64,000 nt of DNA from Kitasatospora gansuensis (lineage in GTDB: Bacteria > Actinomycetota > Actinomycetes > Streptomycetales > Streptomycetaceae), in the NCBI RefSeq assembly GCF_014203705.1, contig NZ_JACHJR010000001.1:6200001-6264000 (forward strand), written 5' to 3'. The notes beneath the pieces were generated by a model. That model worked only from the letters and a program-made list of their open reading frames with translations. It made no database searches and had not been told where the DNA came from. How positions within the stretch are numbered: position 1 is the first letter of the stretch; each line of letters starts with the position of its first letter. Of this stretch, positions 62,701 through 64,000 are shown one piece after another. A program made the translations under genes and the position numbers.

Positions 62701-63462
62701 GGCGGGGTGCCGGTGCTGCCGGCCGCGCTGGCCCTGGGCTGGGCGATCGGCGCGGTCGAGCGGCTCAGCGGGGGGACGGTCCGTCAGGTCCGCGACTTCG
62801 CGGTGCACAAGGGGGTGCTGTTCGACGGCACCGAGCAGGGCAGCTTCCAGCTCGGCGCGGCCCCGGCCGGGGACGGCGCCACCACGGAGGTGACGATCCG
62901 TTCGGTCGCCGCCGACGGTACCGTCCGCCCGCACTACGCGGCCGGGGTGGTGCTCGGCGCCGACCCGGCGACCGAGACCAGCCGGCCGAGCGTGGCCGGA
63001 CTCCCGGCGCTCGGCCAGGGCCGGGACGCGAGCGGGTTCTACACCGACGGGACGCTGTTCCACGGCGAGTCGCTGCGCGGTCTGCGGCGGGTGCTCGCGG
63101 AGCAGGAGTCGCGGCTGGTGCTGGAGGCCGCACTGCCCGAACACCGGCCCGGCAACGGGGCGTTCGGCGGCCAGCTGTACGGCCCCGGCACGGCGGACCT
63201 GCTGCTCCAGGCCGGTCTGGTCTGGATGAAGCTGTACCGCGCCACGGCCAGCCTGCCGCTCTCGGTGGCCCGCGCCGAGTTCCACCAGGAACTGCCCGAC
63301 GGCGAGCCGTTCCTGATCGTGGTCGAGCCGGTCTCCAGCAACGGCAGCACGGCCAGCCTGACCGTGACCGCCTGCGCCCCCGGCGGTCGGGTGCTGGCCC
63401 GGCTGGGCGGGGTGAGCCTGGTCTCCACCCCGCAGCTGGCCGCCAAGTTCGTCACCAACTAG
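56713..63462 (+). CDS. PfaA-like iterative type I PKS / PUFA-synthase-like subunit (KS-AT-ACPx3-KR-DH)
   Basis: A 2249-residue multidomain synthase. KS, about residues 36-500: C236 in DAACASSLAA, H371 in EAHGTGTAVGD, H411 in GHTKAAAG, plus the PfaA-typical FMYLCFAKTPAFSKAG and SSSDGRFKSIYAPR. AT, about 584-900: S685 in GHSFGE, H791. A Val/Pro- then Ala/Pro-rich linker leads to three carrier domains with LGIDSIKRVEILG (S1202, S1292, S1386). KR, about 1695-1900: GGARGIT, catalytic Y1882 and N1886. C-terminal DH: H1994 in HVIGGVPVLP (HxxxGxxxxP) and D2162/Q2166. All active sites look intact. Domain order is that of PfaA in polyunsaturated fatty acid synthases. Weak ribosome binding site before GTG 56713. 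The product is unknown. Confidence 0.93.
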   Translation: MNSSQPAHSSNHSTVPPHDNATRPSERELDRRLARDPIAIVGLSALYPKSRDLREFWGNVVEAADCIEDVPSTHWDLDEHYDPDPSAPDKTYSRHGGFIPTVDFNPMEFGLPPTTLEVTDVLQLLSLVVARDLLKHAGAEQPWYDASRTGVVLGITGANQLTQPLSARLQTPVLKEVARSVGLSERDAEEIAEKFKLAFAPWEENSFPGMLGNVVAGRIANRLDLGGTNMTIDAACASSLAAVKTAVSELLEGRADTMLAGGCDAENTIFMYLCFAKTPAFSKAGRIRPFDKEADGTLIGEGIGMLALRRLSDAERDGNEIYAVIRGIGSSSDGRFKSIYAPRKEGQIVALERAYEDADCSPESVELFEAHGTGTAVGDATELSALAAVVSGATEAKQYAAVGSVKSQIGHTKAAAGAAGLIKLSMALHHKLLPPTINVDEPNPAIDFANSPFYVNTESRPWIRDPEREHRRAAISSFGFGGTNFHFVLEEYGDGDDLKVVFPVARVHRWHAPTVAALTGALAGPASLEPAPADHPRVALVARNDAELAELTALAVAELTAKPDASDWAHPKGVYFRRRAGETGKIGALFAGQGSQYVNPGHRAVLAVPPLRAAFDAANRHFAGAEPLSRVAFPAPAFDPAAKAGQEDALRRTEYAQPAIGALAAGQFRYLSELGFAADGHLGHSFGELTALWASGALDDDAFFELARARGAAMAPPAEAGFDPGAMAALSATDRQIAELLGQFGGLTVCNRNAADQIVVGGGTDEVERLVAAAKAARVRASRLPVSAAFHTPYVAHAVEAFRASVARVEIREPHGPVYANTPGAAYGADQAANRRVLAEQLVNPVHFADRVEEMYAGGFRTFVEFGPKGVLTQLVRRILGDRPHVVVQLDPGPGADADLALKRAVAQLVVLGLPLSVDDPYVLVPEPVAPVKGMTVPLNGINHVPEHRRAAYREAIDNGYRVTLPTVEVHVPVPVPVEMPPVEVPVEVAASVPVPAPVAAVVQETEHVDHDRQPDRLSELITDHLALHDDYLNGQLQSAERLAGLLENAADQGRLPEILGGVTAVKEHGLAIGRTHLRANEILRDLAALELGGVQASAAAVAPAAPAVAPAPAPVLAPAPAQAALPPAPVAVAPLPVAAAPAPVVARPAAPVPAPAPVVAAGPSADEVAAALLAVVSAKTGYPAEMLDLDMDVEADLGIDSIKRVEILGVLSEQFPSDVHVGPEQLGELRTLGQIVEFMSASAAPVPVIAAGPSADEVAAALLAVVSAKTGYPAEMLDLEMDVEADLGIDSIKRVEILGVLSEQFPSDVHVGPEQLGELRTLGQIVEFMAGATASAAPAAPAAQAGPSAADVASALLAVVAAKTGYPAEMLDLEMDVEADLGIDSIKRVEILGVLSEQFPSDVHVGPEQLGELRTLGQIVEFMSGTAAPAAPAPQPEPVAAPDPAPVPVAPGRLGRAQATLVELPLPDRLVGAYPAGSAALLVDDGGELTPGLAARLTATGWQVQLLRLPGVTRQLPEVRDFALSGWGVTELAEKIEQLTPVSLAVTFSTRPDSDWADGVRRLSHALLTAKHLVEPLTRAAGTGRAGFVTVTRLDGGFGLHGVEEALTPSGGFGGLVKTLAVEAPELFCRAVDLAPGLPAASAVSLVLDELWDAASEPVQVGHDGTRRVALGLTEQSAAPLSGEVAPLTAEDLIVVTGGARGITARCVVDLATAHRPGFLLLGRTELGDEPAWAHGVTGTAELKAAAVDQLKTVGEKPTPKRVEQLFRSVVGEREIRRTLAEVAAAGSRVEYLAVDITDAAATAAALAPYAGQVTGVVHGAGVLADQLIGAKRLSEIERVFAPKLTGLRSVLDALPADGLRHVLLFTSVAGFFGNRGQSDYAMANEVLNAWAAGWKRKHPQARVTALNWGAWDSGMVSPQIKAVFQERGITLIPESVGTALFTGQFSPEHGNDVVTVLGPTTPLSVRETAVPAATVLERRLDVLAAEPIVADHVIGGVPVLPAALALGWAIGAVERLSGGTVRQVRDFAVHKGVLFDGTEQGSFQLGAAPAGDGATTEVTIRSVAADGTVRPHYAAGVVLGADPATETSRPSVAGLPALGQGRDASGFYTDGTLFHGESLRGLRRVLAEQESRLVLEAALPEHRPGNGAFGGQLYGPGTADLLLQAGLVWMKLYRATASLPLSVARAEFHQELPDGEPFLIVVEPVSSNGSTASLTVTACAPGGRVLARLGGVSLVSTPQLAAKFVTN
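60191..60985 (+). repeat. Three tandem acyl-carrier-domain repeats within the synthase gene
   Basis: Units repeat at periods of 270 bp (first to second) and 282 bp (second to third). A 76-base stretch (60305-60380 and equivalents) is identical in all three, and 131 bases (60520-60650 and 60802-60932) are identical in the last two. Even silent third positions agree, which points to recent duplication or gene conversion. Confidence 0.9.
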
Positions 63463-63553
63463 GCGTACTCGCCCCTCGGCCCGGTTCCCGGCCGGCCACC
63501 TCCCCTGTGGTGGCCGGCCGGGCCCGGCCGACAAGCTCCGGAAGGACCACAAC

Positions 63554-64000
63554 GTGAGCAAGTACGCCATCGTCGGCCTGTCCTGCCTCTTCCCCGGGGC
63601 CGGGACGCCCGAGGAGTTCTGGCAGAACCTGAGCGGCGGCGTCGACAGCCGTCGGGAGGGCGGGCCCGAGGTCTTCGGCCCGGCCGCCGACCCGCGCGAC
63701 GAGGACCCGGCACACCGGATCTACTGCAGCAAGGGCGGTTTCGTCACCGGCTTCGAGTTCGACCCCAGCGGTTACCTGCTGGACGCCGACCGGCTGGCCC
63801 GGCTGGACCGGGTCTTCCACTGGTCGCTGCACGTGGCCCGGGAGGCCCTGCGCGACAGCGGCTACGCCGACCGCGCCGAGGTACTGGCCCGGACCGGCCT
63901 GATCCTCGGCAACTACTCCTTCCCGACCCCGAGTTCGGCCCGGCTCAGCCTGCCACTGGTGGACCAGGCGGTCCTGGCGGGCCTGCGGCTCGCGGGTCTG
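63554..64000 (+). CDS. PfaC-like synthase, N-terminal ketosynthase, cut by the right edge
   Basis: The first 149 codons of a second large synthase. KYAIVGLSCLFPGAGTPEEF is a ketosynthase start; IYCSKGGFVTGFEFDPSGYL, LDRVFHWSLHVAREALRDSGY and GLILGNYSFPTPSSARLSLP closely follow the N-terminal KS of PfaC proteins as I remember them. PfaC normally carries KS, chain-length-factor and dehydratase domains and partners PfaA. The active-site cysteine lies beyond the window. GTG 63554 follows GGAAGGA by eight bases and is 91 bases after the PfaA-like stop, so one operon is likely. Confidence 0.88.
   Translation, partial: MSKYAIVGLSCLFPGAGTPEEFWQNLSGGVDSRREGGPEVFGPAADPRDEDPAHRIYCSKGGFVTGFEFDPSGYLLDADRLARLDRVFHWSLHVAREALRDSGYADRAEVLARTGLILGNYSFPTPSSARLSLPLVDQAVLAGLRLAGL

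Noticed and set aside
57793..63570. 1925-codon open frame on the minus strand opposite the PfaA-like gene
   Set aside because: It is the complementary shadow of a GC-rich gene. Its translation is low-complexity His/Arg/Gly/Gln-rich sequence without any domain, while the plus strand has intact catalytic motifs.

Overview
The window is chromosomal DNA of very high GC content, with almost saturated G/C at third codon positions, frequent GTG starts (and one TTG), and ATGA/GTGA stop-start overlaps. Gene content and order (a phoD-dnaE-asd-his-trp-lgt-gltBD run, PriA in place of HisA, the small trp gene trpM, and the HGxxPAAW, DUF2752 and TIGR02234 membrane proteins between trp genes) point to an actinobacterium of the Streptomyces/Kitasatospora group. 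Most of the window is conserved core chromosome; the last 8.5 kb is a specialised-metabolite locus that runs off the right edge.

Layout. 1-4.7 kb: secreted or envelope proteins (PhoD-type phosphatase, cut by the left edge; small hydrolase; solute-binding lipoprotein; lipase). 4.7-9.5 kb: five-gene livFGHMK-type ABC importer. 9.6-21.2 kb: DUF2252 protein, L-asparaginase with a divergent Lrp/AsnC regulator, phosphotriesterase-like hydrolase overlapping dnaE, a LysR regulator divergent from a DapA-family gene, asd, and a secreted protein. 21.3-29 kb: NYN-domain protein, two-gene ABC exporter, DUF2567 membrane protein, VOC protein, YbaK, a Lon-N-domain protein and a large membrane-anchored protein. 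29.1-34.8 kb: his operon hisD-hisC-hisB-small membrane gene-hisH-priA-ridA-hisF. 35-37.7 kb: second VOC protein and three poorly known genes. 37.7-44.5 kb: hisI, trpE, three small membrane-protein genes, trpC, trpM, trpB, trpA. 44.9-48.6 kb: small secreted protein, MauE-type membrane protein, DsbA-like thioredoxin-fold protein, lgt, VIT1-type metal transporter. 49-55 kb: gltB-gltD.

55.5-64 kb holds a free-standing acyl carrier protein, a thioesterase, a 2249-residue PfaA-like synthase (KS-AT-ACP-ACP-ACP-KR-DH) and the first 149 codons of a PfaC-like synthase. This is the signature of a polyunsaturated-fatty-acid-synthase-like ('secondary lipid') iterative PKS. It is the best candidate here for an undescribed biosynthetic system; the decisive downstream genes lie outside the window.

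Two other things stand out. A 113-115 bp element with 20-bp terminal inverted repeats occurs four times (9465, 25033, 34858, 44540), always just past the 3' end of a gene and in both orientations, with a disrupted half-copy beside the fourth. The biosynthetic logic also hangs together: no trpF is present between trp genes, which fits PriA serving both histidine and tryptophan synthesis. No tRNA, rRNA, CRISPR array, insertion sequence or prophage gene was seen.
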